From contig CM019713.1 in NCBI GenBank assembly GCA_009760885.1, positions 10,863,274-10,927,273 of the forward strand: DNA of 64,000 nucleotides. The letters run 5' to 3'. The translations under genes and the position numbers were made by a program. Positions 1 to 10,239 of the stretch are shown here, piece after piece (positions within the stretch are counted from its first letter, which is position 1; the number at the start of each line of letters is the position of its first letter). This DNA is from Achatina immaculata (lineage: Eukaryota > Mollusca > Gastropoda > Stylommatophora > Achatinidae). The notes under the pieces are model-generated. The model was given only the letters and a program-made list of their open reading frames with translations. It was not told the DNA's origin and did no database searches.

Positions 1-205
1 AATAAACAGGTCTCTGTTACTTCAGCCCAGTCAAAAGTAGTTGAAGTAGCTCTATTTCTTATGTTTCCTATGATGGCAATGAAGACTGGCAAGAAACTTC
101 TTTCTCGTGTTCACTACTAAACCCATATTACCATTGTCCTCCTCTCTCTTGATTTAACGTCACCATTTTTTTTGTGTCAATCCATTCCCCATTCAGTTTC
201 CTTAC

Positions 206-413
206 CCTAATTATCTGCCACATGAGTCCAAGCACCAAGTGAGGTTTGCCAGAATCTAGATCATCAGGCCCAATATTGACAGTGGAACAGCCAATTGCCT
301 GTGCAGAGTTGATAGCCAGCGTCAGGTTTTCATGCCGACGATACACAGATAAGTTAGTTTTGTTGATTGTCCTCTCATCAATGGTATGAGGGGTAGACTT
401 GTTGATCAGTTTA
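206..413 (-). CDS. PLS: Plastin/fimbrin exon, C-terminal part of first CH domain
   Basis: Internal coding exon of an actin-bundling plastin (fimbrin). The minus strand shows a pyrimidine-rich acceptor ending TCTTCAG just right of 413 and a GTAAGG donor just left of 206. It is 208 bp: one base completes a split Cys codon from the preceding exon, followed by 69 codons ending in phase 0. The translation contains [25 protein letters not shown] and [15 protein letters not shown], which correspond to the well-conserved end of plastin CH1 (known forms read DTIDERAINK and [14 protein letters not shown]). CH domains of plastin bind F-actin in the cytoplasm. The next intron starts at 205, so later exons (second CH and beyond) lie outside the window. 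No stops or frameshifts are present. Alternative: another tandem-CH protein, but the EF-hand exons upstream make plastin by far the best fit. Confidence 0.93.
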
Positions 414-509
414 CTGAAGACATTAAAAAAACAAAGAAAGGTAAAATCACTGCTGGATTATGTCACACCCACTGTGATCTGGCAAAAACAAGAATATCAG
501 AAACGCTAG

Positions 510-1850
510 AGAAGATAATACCAGACTAAAGTGACAAAACAGAATACTGGACCACGGTGACAAAACAGACTACTAGACCATGGTGACAAAAAAGTCTACT
601 AGACCACGGTGACAAAACAGAATACTAGACTACAGTGACAAAACAAAACGCTAGACTAAGGTGACAAAACACAATGCTAGACTAAGGTGACAAAACAGAC
701 TACTAGACCATAGTCACAAAACAGACTACTAGATCATGGTGACAAAACAGACTACTAGACTATAGTGACAAAACAGACTACTCAGACCATGGTGACAATA
801 CAGACTACTAGACTATAGTGACAAAACAAACTACTAGATCATGGTGACAAAACAGAGTACTAGATCATAGTGACAAAACAGACTACTAGACTATAGTGAC
901 AAAACAGACTACTAGATCATAGTGACAATACAGACTACTAGACTATAGTGACAAAACAAACTTCTAGATCATAGTGACAAAACAGACTACTCAGACCATG
1001 GTGACAAAACAGACTACTAGATCATGGTGACAAAACAGACTACTAGACCATGTTGACAAAACAGACTACTAGATCATGGTGACAAAACAGACTAGTAGAC
1101 CCTAGTGACAAAACAGACTACTAGACCATGGTGACAAAACAGACTAGTAGACCCTAGTGACAAAACAGACTACTAGATCATGGTGACAAAACAGACTACT
1201 AGACCATAGTGACAAAACAGACTACTAGACCATAGTGACAAAACAGACTACTAGATCATGGTGACAAAACAGACTACTAGACCATAGTGACAAAACAGAC
1301 TACTCAGACCATGTGACAAAACAGACTACTAGATCATGGTGACAAAACAGACTACTAGACCATGTTGACAAAACAGACTACTAGACCATGGTGACAAAAC
1401 AGACTAGTAGACCCTAGTGACAAAAGAGACTACTACACCATGGTGACAAAACAGTCTAGTAGACCCTAATGACAAAACAGACTACTAGATCATGGTGACA
1501 AAACAGACTACTAGACCATAGTGACAAAACAGACTACTAGACCATAGTGACAAAACAGAATACTAGACCATGGTGACAAAACAGACCTAGACCACAGTGA
1601 CAAAACAGAATACTAGACTACAGCAACAAAACAAAACAGTAGACTAAGGTGACCAAAGACAATACTAAACTAAGGTGACAAAACAGACTACTAGACCATG
1701 TTGACAAAACAAAATACTAGACCACGGTGTCAAAACAGATTACTAAACTACAGTGACAAAACAGATTATTAGACTACAATGACAAAACCAAATACTGGAC
1801 TACAGCAACAAAACAGAATGCTGGAATATGGTGACAAAACAGAAGGTATC
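510..1850. repeat. 26-bp satellite array in plastin intron
   Basis: About 50 tandem copies of a 26-bp unit built on GTGACAAAACAGACTACTAG followed by a variable ACCATG or ATCATG. Degenerate copies continue to about 2170. Part of the array shows a 12-monomer higher-order period (see findings). Confidence 0.95.
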
Positions 1851-2869
1851 ACAACAGACAACCAGGCTAGGCTGACAGAACAAACTTCCAGGCTAGCATG
1901 ACAGAATGCTACTAGGATAAGCTGGCAGAACAGACAGCCAGGCTAAGGTGACACAATAAAGGCTATTATGCTAGTGACAGATTAGATTTCAAAGTCATAG
2001 CTGACAGAATAGACTGCACAGTTGCAGTAACAGAAAAGACAATCAGTAAAATGTGACAAAACAGACCACCAGGGTAAACTAACAGAAAAGGCAGCCAGTG
2101 AAATGTGACAAAACAGACCACCAGGGTAAACTAATAGAAAAGACACTCAGTGAAATGTGACACAACAGACTAGCAGACTGAAGCGACGGAGAAGAACAAA
2201 CACAGAACAGTGATTAACCCCCAGGACAAATTTCAACTGATTGATAATTCATTAAAATTACATTTTATAAATTCATATATTCCCCATCAACCAGGACAGT
2301 GGTAGGTGAAAAAAAAAAAAAAAATTAAAAAAATAATAATAATAAAAGAAAATTAAATGAATCATAAAGGGGAAAAAAATACAAGAAAATAAATAGCACA
2401 ACTTCATAAATGATACAATATCAATTCAGGACATTAGTCATATTACAAAAGTAACCAAAACAAAAACTATTATTAACAAAACTACAGGGATAAAATCTCT
2501 CTTAAATAATAAATGCTAAATTTTACTTTATTAAAACAAGTTATAATAAATAAAAGAGTTCTTTACAGACGAGAATTCTGCAGCTTGGTTTAATTTTCAG
2601 AAAACTGTGGAAATCCACAGAAGGGAAACATCTGTCATATCTAAGTCAGACATTCAAGGTGAAGAGATGTTCGTGTGAAACAAGGGCAAAAGGAAACTAT
2701 ATTAAACTGCCTTCTCAACAATATCTACTAGCAGCACCCTCCAGTCAACCCAGCTGCAAAAACTGGTACCCAACACACCAGTGCTGGGGAAATCTGCCTC
2801 CAAAAAAAAAAAAAAAGAATATCTGCCTGTAAGTCAGTGTAACAAGGTACACTGTATGCCTGGCTGTCA

Positions 2870-3135
2870 GTAAAGGCAACCCTGTTATGCCTTAGAGGCA
2901 CATAGGGGACATGGTGTTAGTGCCCACATTTTCCTTGACCTGTCAGCACACTAGAGAGTGATATGGTCAGTATCTCGCCTGGCTGCCTTTTCCTTCCCAA
3001 ACTCCAGAAGAAGTCAGGTACCCATTTCTACAACCTGGGTGACTGGGGCACCTCCGGCTGGATTCAAACCTCTAATCTTTGGCATGAGAGGACTAGTGTA
3101 CTAATCACTTCACCACTCAAACACCCGATGTCAGT
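2870..3135 (-). mobile_element. tRNA-derived SINE, family 1
   Basis: On the minus strand a tRNA-like head (B-box-like GTTTGAATCC) is followed by a body shared with copies at 37243-37476, 48634-48898 and 34930-35122. The body includes the strings GGTACCCATTTCTAC and GATATGGTCAGTATC on the plus strand. It lies in a plastin intron. Confidence 0.85.
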
Positions 3136-3825
3136 AAATGAAAGGAAAATTTGGGGTTGGGGGGGGGGGGGAGGAGGAGAGAGGATTTGGTGTCAAGAAT
3201 AAGGGACATCACTACAGGCAGTCCCCATGTTACTCATTCTTTGCCCTAGTCTGTCCGCAAGTTGAATTTGTACAAAGTCATTAGGCATGGTTCATACCTA
3301 ATATCAGTTGTATAGTATACAGTATATGGTATACAGTGCACTGTACCATGCATTAAAAAAAAAAAAAAACAGATGAACCACTGTAGATGTGCAATGTATT
3401 GATGTGTACTGTAAAGCAGTGCCCATTTATTATTACGAACCACTGTATGTAACTTGTAAATTGTACGTAAACAGGTTTCACAGGGGTCGCTTATGACTAC
3501 TATTTGTATGTAAAGTTAGGCATTCATAACTCATGGACTGCACGTACAGCCTGCAGCAAAGCTGGTAGGAAAAAAATAAATAACTCTAGTATTCAATAAC
3601 ACTGACTTTAAATAGCACAAAAAAAAAAAGAAAAAAATGCACAATGAAAGAAATTTTGTATTTAGCTTTTCATTCTCCCATCATTTTTTTACAGGGTTAC
3701 AAATAGTTCTGTAATACTGTCTACAATTAATCTGTAGGTGACTCCTGACACAAGAAATAAAACTTACTTAAAGCATAAAATAAAACTGAAAACAAAAACT
3801 CCGCAAGCATGCACAGCATAATTAC

Positions 3826-3921
3826 CACAGAATGATTCCGTTCTTGCACTTTTCAAACAGCTCATTGTTCTCGCTGTTGACTGGCAACATCGGCTTGCAG
3901 TCCACGTCATCCTTCAGATTA
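3826..3921 (-). CDS. PLS: Plastin/fimbrin exon, start of first CH domain
   Basis: A 96-bp internal exon on the minus strand with a T-rich acceptor ending AATCTCCAG and a GTAATT donor. It starts and ends in phase 2. Its leading T completes a Ser codon from the 8316-8485 exon, and its final TG joins the T of the 206-413 exon to make the Cys of GIILCKLINK. The translation includes NLKDDVDCKPMLP and NNELFEKCKNGIILC, matching the plastin segment that reads ENDPDCRHVIPMN...DDLFKAVGDGIVLCKMIN in vertebrates. The exact phase match on both sides and the conserved order argue strongly for an expressed gene rather than a retrocopy. Confidence 0.93.
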
Positions 3922-4004
3922 CTGGAGATTAAAAAAAAAAAAATCAACACTGAATTACCGAACATGGCATGGTATTAACCAATTTTACAGTAAAGGTAAA
4001 ATTC

Positions 4005-4275
4005 CCGTTTGCATGCCATTAAGGCATATTGGGGATACAGTACTGGGCCATTATCTCCACAACATTCAGCACATGAAAATGTGGTGTGGTCAGTATCATG
4101 CCTGGCCGCATTTATCTTCCCAGATTTCTCTGCCGCCCGTTTCTAGAGGCCAGATGGACCCCAGGGCCTTCATGGTGGGTATCAGAAAAAAAATCCCACT
4201 GCTGGGACTTGAACCCAGTACCATTGGATTAGTAAACCGAGCATCTAACCACTCAGCTAGCCAGCTCCTAAGCCC
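4005..4275 (-). mobile_element. tRNA-derived SINE, family 2
   Basis: The minus strand begins with a tRNA-like head containing TAGCTGAGTGGTTAG (A box) and GGTTCAAGTCC (B box), then a body ending in AATATGCCTTAATGGCATGC. Related copies lie at 7530-7735 and 46449-46645. The body contains the same GTGGTCAGTATCATGCCTGG core seen in family 1. Confidence 0.85.
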
Positions 4276-4867
4276 TAACCTATTAAGAGAGGTCATACAA
4301 CTGTGATGGCAACTTCCAGATAGTCACCTGTATTCTCATAATTACAAAGTCTTCCATGACGGCGCTTCTTTCTAACTTTTGAACCACAAACTGTGTGAAT
4401 GTTAAAACTAAGTAAAGTAAAACAAAAGCCGGAACAGCTTTATTAATTTATGAGCACACGGTTGTAACATTCCGGTTGACATCTTAACCATTCAAAATTA
4501 TACAGGGCAAGTAAACAGGGAAAGAAGATAACATGTAAATTCACATGAATGTGAATGCTATGCAACAAATAAAAAAGGGGGAAAAAAAAAAGAAGAAAAA
4601 AAAGAAAGGAGCACTTAGCTGTGACTCATAAGAAACTGCATCCGGGAGTGCGTGTGGCAGAGTATTGTAAATGTTTTTTTTTTTTTGTGAATTGTGTGAT
4701 TGATCACTTGTTCTCTAAAAGTACCAAGTCTTTCATGGCTACATTTACTCCTGCTCTTGTTTTTTTTTTTTCAAAACCAAATCTGTCATGACCACATCCT
4801 GCTTCTATCTTCAAAACTAACAGGTCTGTCACAATCACCTCCGTCTCTGATACCCTAATACACAGCA

Positions 4868-5275
4868 AGTCTTTCATGATCGTTTTTATTCTCATATTTA
4901 CATTTCTTTCCATGCTTATTTCTTTCCATTTTTATTTCTTTCCATGCTTATTTTTTTCATTTTTATTTCTTTCCATGCTTATTTCTTTCCATTTTTATTT
5001 CTTTCCATGCTTATTTCTTTCTGTACTTATTTCTTTCCATTTTTATTTCTTTCCATAATTACTTCTTTGTATTTTTATTTCTTTACATACTTATTTCTTT
5101 TAATTTTTTTTATTTCCATGTTTATTTCTTTCCATACTTATTTCTTTCCATTTTTTCTTTCATTACTTATTTCTTTCCATTTTTTTTTTCTTTCCATACT
5201 TATTTCTTTCCATTTTTATTTCCTTCCATTTTTATTTCGTTCTATACTTATTTCTTTCTATTTTTATTTCTATCT
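4868..5275. repeat. Pyrimidine-rich 15-18 bp tandem array
   Basis: Repeats of TTTATTTCTTTCCAT and TGCTTATTTCTTTCCAT, strongly pyrimidine-biased on the plus strand. Open frames here are by-products of the repeat. Confidence 0.85.
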
Positions 5276-5369
5276 TCATAATTATCACTTCTGTCACTGT
5301 CACCCTTCAGAATTCTAAGTTTCAAAAAAAAAAAATTTTTTTTATAAGTCTTGTCTTTTATCTCCCTAG

Positions 5370-5710
5370 AACTGCAAGCTGGTGTTCCTTGATGCTGATG
5401 CTGTGAAGATGTTGAGGCACAATGTCATGTCGATTTGGAAGTGGGTTAACGCTGCTATTTTTTTCAGTCCTTGAGTGCAGCTAAAAAGCTGAGGCTGTGA
5501 AATCAACCACCATGTTGGGGGGGGGGGGCCCTATGGCGATCCCTGCCCCTCCCCCATTAGCTAGACTAGGCCATGCTACTGGGGGGGGGGGGGGGGTAAC
5601 AACGGGGAGCTGGAACAGGATCTTGGTCAGCCAACCCTGGTGCCGGCATGTCAGCTCTGGGTTGCTGACTGCCAAAATGGACAGTATCTTCGCCCGCTTT
5701 ACAAGTTAAA
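5370..5710. repeat. Interspersed repeat, SINE-like, family 3
   Basis: Shares blocks with 33005-33300: CAAGCTGGTGTTC near the start, CCCCCATTAGC in the middle, and GTCTTGGTCA / GGATCTTGGTCAG followed by GTTCGCCAACCCTG-like text near the end. Two poly-G runs have expanded inside this copy. A partial relative of the first block is near 62805-62870. Its origin is not recognised. Confidence 0.55.
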
Positions 5711-5884
5711 AACTCAACAACAACAACAAAAAATTTTCCAACTGAGATCTAAGTCTGTTTGCGGACAACATAAAATTTGGGACAGCACTCTTTTTTAAAC
5801 TTATCTCAGCACTGCAGGACTACAATTGTAGCACAAAATCGGGCAGTGAGTATAAAGTGCTCTCAGGCTAACCTGACCATCTTT

Positions 5885-6098
5885 CAGTCAGTCAGTCATT
5901 TGCATGTCCCTTGCGGAACTTTTGTCTCCCTAACGGCCTCTCGGTTGTAAGCAAGATGGCCTGCTGCTGATGCATCCATTCGCAGATCATCAACGACGTC
6001 TTGCAGCCATCTTCGCCTTGATCTTCCTCTTTTTTTCTTTTTCCCCTTATGTAGCCTTCCAAGGCGGTCTTCTCTAGATCATCATGACCATCTTTACT
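5885..6098 (-). mobile_element. RTE-like LINE (family A) 3' end
   Basis: The minus strand reads the end of a reverse-transcriptase polyprotein with a GKRKK basic patch and a tail of the type ...GHAND-stop, followed by TGAC repeats. It is frameshifted relative to the better copies at 6885-7402 and 10577-11169. Confidence 0.8.
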
Positions 6099-6479
6099 TA
6101 GTTCAAATACAGAACACAAAATTCCCATCTTGGTTACCCAAGTAAACATTAAAACTACCTTTATTTCTGTACATGCAGCAATCAAAGATGACCTTATGGG
6201 ACTTGTGTATTAAAGCAGAAGACATTTAGGCATATGACTCCCAGGACAAACTCTTAAATTATGAAACTGCTCCATATAATATGGGACTGTCAGTTGCTTT
6301 TTTTTTTTTTTTTCTCTAGCACAAACTGAAACATCCACATAGATCCACACAGATTTCCAAGGCCCACAATTCCATTTTCATGAGATTATTATATATATAT
6401 ACCAATTTCTGAACCTTTAAAAAAAAAACCAAAACACTATACCAGAGTTGCAGAGTAGGTGCATCACATCTTTGATTTG

Positions 6480-6885
6480 AATTCTTCTATTTTTCTGCCG
6501 TACAGCTCTGACTTCTCTATTTTTCTGCAGTACAGCTCTGATTCCTCTATTTTTCTGCCGTACAGCTCTGACTCCTCTATTTTTCTGCTGTACAGTTCTG
6601 ACTCCTCTATTTTTCCACCCCATAGCTATTTTTCTGCAGTACATCTCTGACTCCTCTATTTTTCTACTGCACAGCTCTATTTTCTGCTGTACAGCTCTGA
6701 CTCTTATATTTTTCTGCTATACAGTTCTGACTCCTCTATTTTTCTACTGCACAGCTCTGACCCCTTTATTTTTCTGCTGTACTTTTCTGGTTTCTCTATT
6801 TTTCTACTGGACAGCTGTGATTCCTCTATTTTTTGTACTTTACGTCTCTGACTTCTCTATTTTTTGTACTGTACAGCTCTGACTC
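6480..6885. repeat. 30-bp tandem array
   Basis: About 13 copies of a unit built on CTATTTTTCTGCTGTACAG and CTCTGACTCCT. The array is interrupted at its right end by a LINE fragment. Confidence 0.9.
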
Positions 6886-7402
6886 ATCTATTGCTCTTCA
6901 GAAAGTAAAACAACGAAAGAATCTGTGGAGAGGAACAGACAGAACTACAAAAATAATATTTTTAAGGGCATGCATCTTTCCCATCGCAACATATGCCTGT
7001 GAGACCTGGACACTTAACAAAACAGATGAGAAACACATAAATGCCTTTGAATGTAAATGCTACAGAAGAGTTCTTCAAATATCATGGACACAAAAAAGAA
7101 CAAATATATCCATACTACAAGAACTTAATATTGAAAAAGGTTGGCTAGTAAGGAAGATTAAACAGAGAAAACTGAAATATTTTGGAAACATTATACGTCA
7201 TGATAATCTAGAGAAGACCATCTTGGAAGGGTACATAATGGGAAAAAGAAAGAGAAGAAGACCAAAGCGAAGATGGCTGCAAGACATCGTTGATGATCTG
7301 CAAATGGATGCATCAGCAGCAGGCCATCTTGCTCACAACCAAGAGGCCTACAGGAGTGCTGTTAGGGAGGCAAAGTTCCACAAGGGACATGCAAATGAAT
7401 GA
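6885..7402 (+). mobile_element. RTE-like LINE (family A), C-terminal ORF fragment
   Basis: An open frame of about 170 codons encodes the region after the reverse-transcriptase domain of an RTE/BovB-type non-LTR retrotransposon: IFPIATYACETWTLNK, CYRRVLQISWTQKR, KLKYFGNIIRHDN, then the basic segment KRKRRRPKRRWLQDIVDD and the end EAYRSAVREAKFHKGHANE. The same order (YACESWT, CYRRLLRISWT, LKYFGHIMR, GRPRRRWLDDI) is characteristic of this clade. The stop codon is part of the TGAA tail repeats, so there is essentially no 3' UTR. It is 5'-truncated and cannot be autonomous. Confidence 0.85.
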
Positions 7403-7529
7403 ACGTTATAATTGTTCCTATCTCATACATAAGTGTCTCATAAGCTATCTCACTGCCACACTGGCAAAAGACAAGAACATGTGGTGACAGGTCATATATT
7501 CTCTAGTTGCTCTTGAATCTCATTCAAAT

Positions 7530-7735
7530 CCTTGTTTCCATGCCACTAAGGCATATTGGGGATGCGATGTTAGGCCCTTACTTCCAAGACCATCAGCACA
7601 TGAAAATGTGTTGTGGTCAGTATCATGCCTGGCCACATTTTACCTTCTCAGATTTCTCTGGTACCCATTTTCAGAGGCTGGGTGGACTCTAGAGGCTTTT
7701 TGCTGTGGCTGTACCCAGAAAAAAAAAAAATTCCT
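7530..7735 (-). mobile_element. SINE family 2, head-truncated copy
   Basis: Carries the body of the 4005-4275 element (GCCACTAAGGCATATTGGGG, CAGCACATGAAAATGTG, GGTCAGTATCATGCCTGGCC) and ends at an A-rich stretch where the tRNA-like head should begin. Confidence 0.75.
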
Positions 7736-7799
7736 AAAGCAGATCCCATCAAAACAAGACTGAATGGAAGTCAGTGGATGATGCTCTGTACATTGGTGG

Positions 7800-8280
7800 T
7801 GCATGTTTCTACTTCTTACATCCTTCCTGTGCTGCTGAAGTCACAAATTGGTAGTTTGCCAAGATTTCCTGTCTTCAGGGAGTTTTTCAATCTCATCAAG
7901 GAATGTTATGCCCACTGAACTGGCCTCTCTTAACAATGTCCTCTTTAGAGTTTAACGTGGTCGACCTCTTTTCTTCAGCCTGTTGTGTTCCATTTGAAAG
8001 CTTGTTTGAGGATTCTCTGATTCATCACATGACCGACATACATCCATCTTCTTTTTCTGATCACTCATGAGACAGGATGTTGCTTGCTAATCTGTCTTAT
8101 CTCTGCGCTGTTTTTGAATTTGTTCCACTTTATACCGAGTATTTTCCTTAGGCATTTTTGTTTTCAAAAGAGTCTAATTTGTTGTCTATTTCTTTATGCT
8201 TTCACATGCATAAATGAGGGTGGATATTACATATGAATTGAATAATCTTAACTTGGTTTTATGTTCATACTTACATATAC
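7800..8280 (-). mobile_element. LINE (family B) 3' fragment in plastin intron
   Basis: The minus strand encodes KTKLRLFNSYVISTLIYACE, a post-RT motif of RTE/CR1-like LINEs. The rest is degraded. It aligns over most of its length with 18850-19320. It lies in the same orientation as the plastin gene and stops about 35 bp inside the donor of the 8316-8485 exon. Confidence 0.75.
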
Positions 8281-8315
8281 AAACAAAAAAAAAACAAAAC
8301 AGCAAATCCACCAAC

Positions 8316-8485
8316 CTGTTAATCCACTGGGAGAAGGCGACTGTTTCAGCTTTCCTCACCGAGTGTGTTGTTCCCGCCACCGAGGCCTCACTGGTGCCTC
8401 CCATGGTGTTCAGATCACTTCTTGCCTGAACTGCTTTCTTGAAAGTCACTCCAATGTCCCGCTTTGACTTCTCGTTTGTAAAGAT
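8316..8485 (-). CDS. PLS: Plastin/fimbrin exon, EF-hand to CH linker
   Basis: A 170-bp internal exon on the minus strand with acceptor CTTCTGACAG and donor GTTGGT, phase 0 to phase 2. It encodes 56 full codons: IFTNEKSKRDIGVTFKKAV, then NTMGGTSEASVAGTTHSV and AETVAFSQWIN. This matches the plastin linker (known forms: TFRKAI, ALGGTSELSSEGTQHS, YAFVNWIN) that joins the EF-hand headpiece to the first actin-binding domain. The linker relays calcium binding to actin-bundling activity. The join with the upstream exon gives EEFEK-IFTNEKSK, and the downstream join gives WINSNLKDDVDC, both colinear with known plastins. Confidence 0.94.
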
Positions 8486-8519
8486 CTGTCAGAAGAGCAC
8501 ATTACTGTTCAGTAATAAG

Positions 8520-8745
8520 ATTTATTTACCTGTCCTGAGATACTTCAGCCACATCAAGAAGCATAATGGTCTGGAGAGACTGACAGCAGAGGGCACAGTG
8601 CCTGGTTGACAGGAAAAGAGGGCAAATTTTCCACTGGTGTACTCAGGATATCATGGAAAACCTGAACATGTAGACCGCAACGCATCAAGAAGGCACTGAG
8701 AGGGAACAATGTTCTGGAAAGGACATGTCACATGATGATGATGTT
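8520..8745 (+). mobile_element. LINE 3' end (ATG-tailed) in plastin intron
   Basis: The plus strand reads YFSHIKKHNGLERLTAEGTV, a typical post-RT LINE segment (RYFGHIKRHNGLER), then a degraded basic region. It ends at ATGATGATGATG, the same tail type as the elements at 19975-20212 and 29046-29668. Confidence 0.7.
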
Positions 8746-9289
8746 TTCAAAACAAAAAAAAAAAGGGTTATCATTTTGCAATTCAGGCAGATCCATAAAT
8801 GCTCCAACCTCCTTTTGTGAAGAATGATCTCAGCATGGTGCATGTTGCACATGGCAAAATTTGATGTATGAGAATGAGGAAGAACGTGTTCTTCTTGGTC
8901 TCAAAAGTGAAATCAACATCAGTTCAACTATCCCTGCTCCCTAATGACCTGGACAGGTATGGTTCATGCTTATAATATATAAGGCCACAACAAAGTCATA
9001 AATCACTATCAAATTAAGAAGGAAAAAACTTCCAAGCTACAAGGATCATTGCAGTGTGAAGCCACTCATAAAAGACAGCTATAGGTACATCACTGGAGAT
9101 GCAGTCACTGTGGGATAGAGGCAAATGCAAGCAGCAACCCTCTCTCCTCAATATGACTGCAGACAATTTTCATAAGCTCTTGCATGTGTTTCATACCTCA
9201 GAGCAGAGGTCATGCAGGTCAACGAATATCAGTTATCTGGGATATGGGACACCAGTCATGAGAGATGACCGAGATCTGCCACATATATG

Positions 9290-9515
9290 AGACAATAGTG
9301 GGAGTTCACCTGACCTACTGCAGAAGAAAGTAGCACATCTAAAGAAAACAGTGGGAGTTCACATGACCTACTATGGAAGAAAGTGGCACATCTAAAGAAA
9401 ACAGTGAGAGTTCACCTGACCTACTACAGAAGAAAGTGGCACATCTAAAGAAAACAGTAGAAGTTCACCTGACCTACTACAGAAGAAAGTAGTACGTTTA
9501 AAGAAAAGTTAAGAA
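9290..9515. repeat. 54-bp tandem repeat, 4 copies
   Basis: Unit built on GGGAGTTCACCTGACCTACT plus AGAAGAAAGTGGCACATCTA. It lies in the intron between plastin exons 9631-9786 and 8316-8485. Confidence 0.9.
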
Positions 9516-9630
9516 AACACAGGTTAAAAAAAAAAAAATCACTGAAAAGTTGGACAACACTGAACAGAATCAAACATCACTTTAAAACCCCATGCATGAC
9601 CAAGGGTCTTCTTCTTCTCCTTCTCCTTAC

Positions 9631-9786
9631 CTTTTCAAACTCTTCCAGGCCAATGCTTCCATCGCCATTGGTGTCACACTGTGCCATAATCTGCCTGAGT
9701 TCATAACCAGCCAAATCAAGGCCGCATGTCTTGAGTGCTGCCCCCAACTCGGCCAAACTGATCTTTCCACTGCCATCTTCGTCCAA
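9631..9786 (-). CDS. PLS: Plastin/fimbrin exon, EF-hand pair
   Basis: A 156-bp internal exon (52 codons, phase 0 to 0) on the minus strand. The acceptor ends TTTATTCCAG and the donor is GTAAGG. It encodes two calcium-binding loops: DEDGSGKISLAE (canonical D-x-D-x-S-G-x-I-x-x-x-E) and DTNGDGSIGLEE (D-x-N-x-D-G-x-I-x-x-x-E), linked by ALKTCGLDLAGYELRQIMAQ. The GLxLxGYxxRxI linker is typical of plastin headpieces. All key liganding positions are present, so both hands should bind calcium, which in plastins weakens actin bundling. The first helix of EF-hand 1 and the start codon must lie in an exon further right. I did not find that exon in this window. Confidence 0.93.
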
Positions 9787-9865
9787 CTGGAATAAATTTG
9801 TAGAGGAGGAAAAAAAAATTATACTCAAGAAAAGGAACTGGAATTTCTATAAACAAGACACTGCT

Positions 9866-10205
9866 TCCAAGTTTATGAACAGTAACTACTTTGTTCTTGA
9901 TTATGCTTCCAAGTTTATGAACAGTAACTACTTTGTTCTTGATCATGTTTCTAAGTTTATAAACAGTAACTACTTTGTTCTTGATTATGTTTCCAAGTTT
10001 ATGAACAGTAACTACTTTGTTCTTAATTATGTTTCCAAGTTTATGAACAGTAACTACTTTGTTCTTGATTATGTTTCCAAGTTTATGAACAGTAACTACT
10101 TTGTTCTTGATTATGTTTCCAAGTTTATGAACAGTAACTACTTTGTTCTTGATTATATTTCCAAGTTTATGAACAGTAACTACTTTGTTCTTGATTATGT
10201 TTATC
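9866..10205. repeat. 42-bp tandem array, about 8 copies
   Basis: Unit built on TTCCAAGTTTATGAACAGTA and ACTACTTTGTTCTTGATTAT. Because 42 is a multiple of 3 the array stays open in frame and gives a false peptide of repeated KFMNSNYFVLDYVS. Confidence 0.95.
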
Positions 10206-10239
10206 TGCTTGAGAAAGGCAAAGAAAGCTCAGTGTGTGA

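Noticed and set aside
510..1850. CRISPR-like appearance of regularly spaced repeats
   Set aside because: There are no unique spacers; repeats are head to tail and lie in a eukaryotic intron. The same applies to the other arrays.
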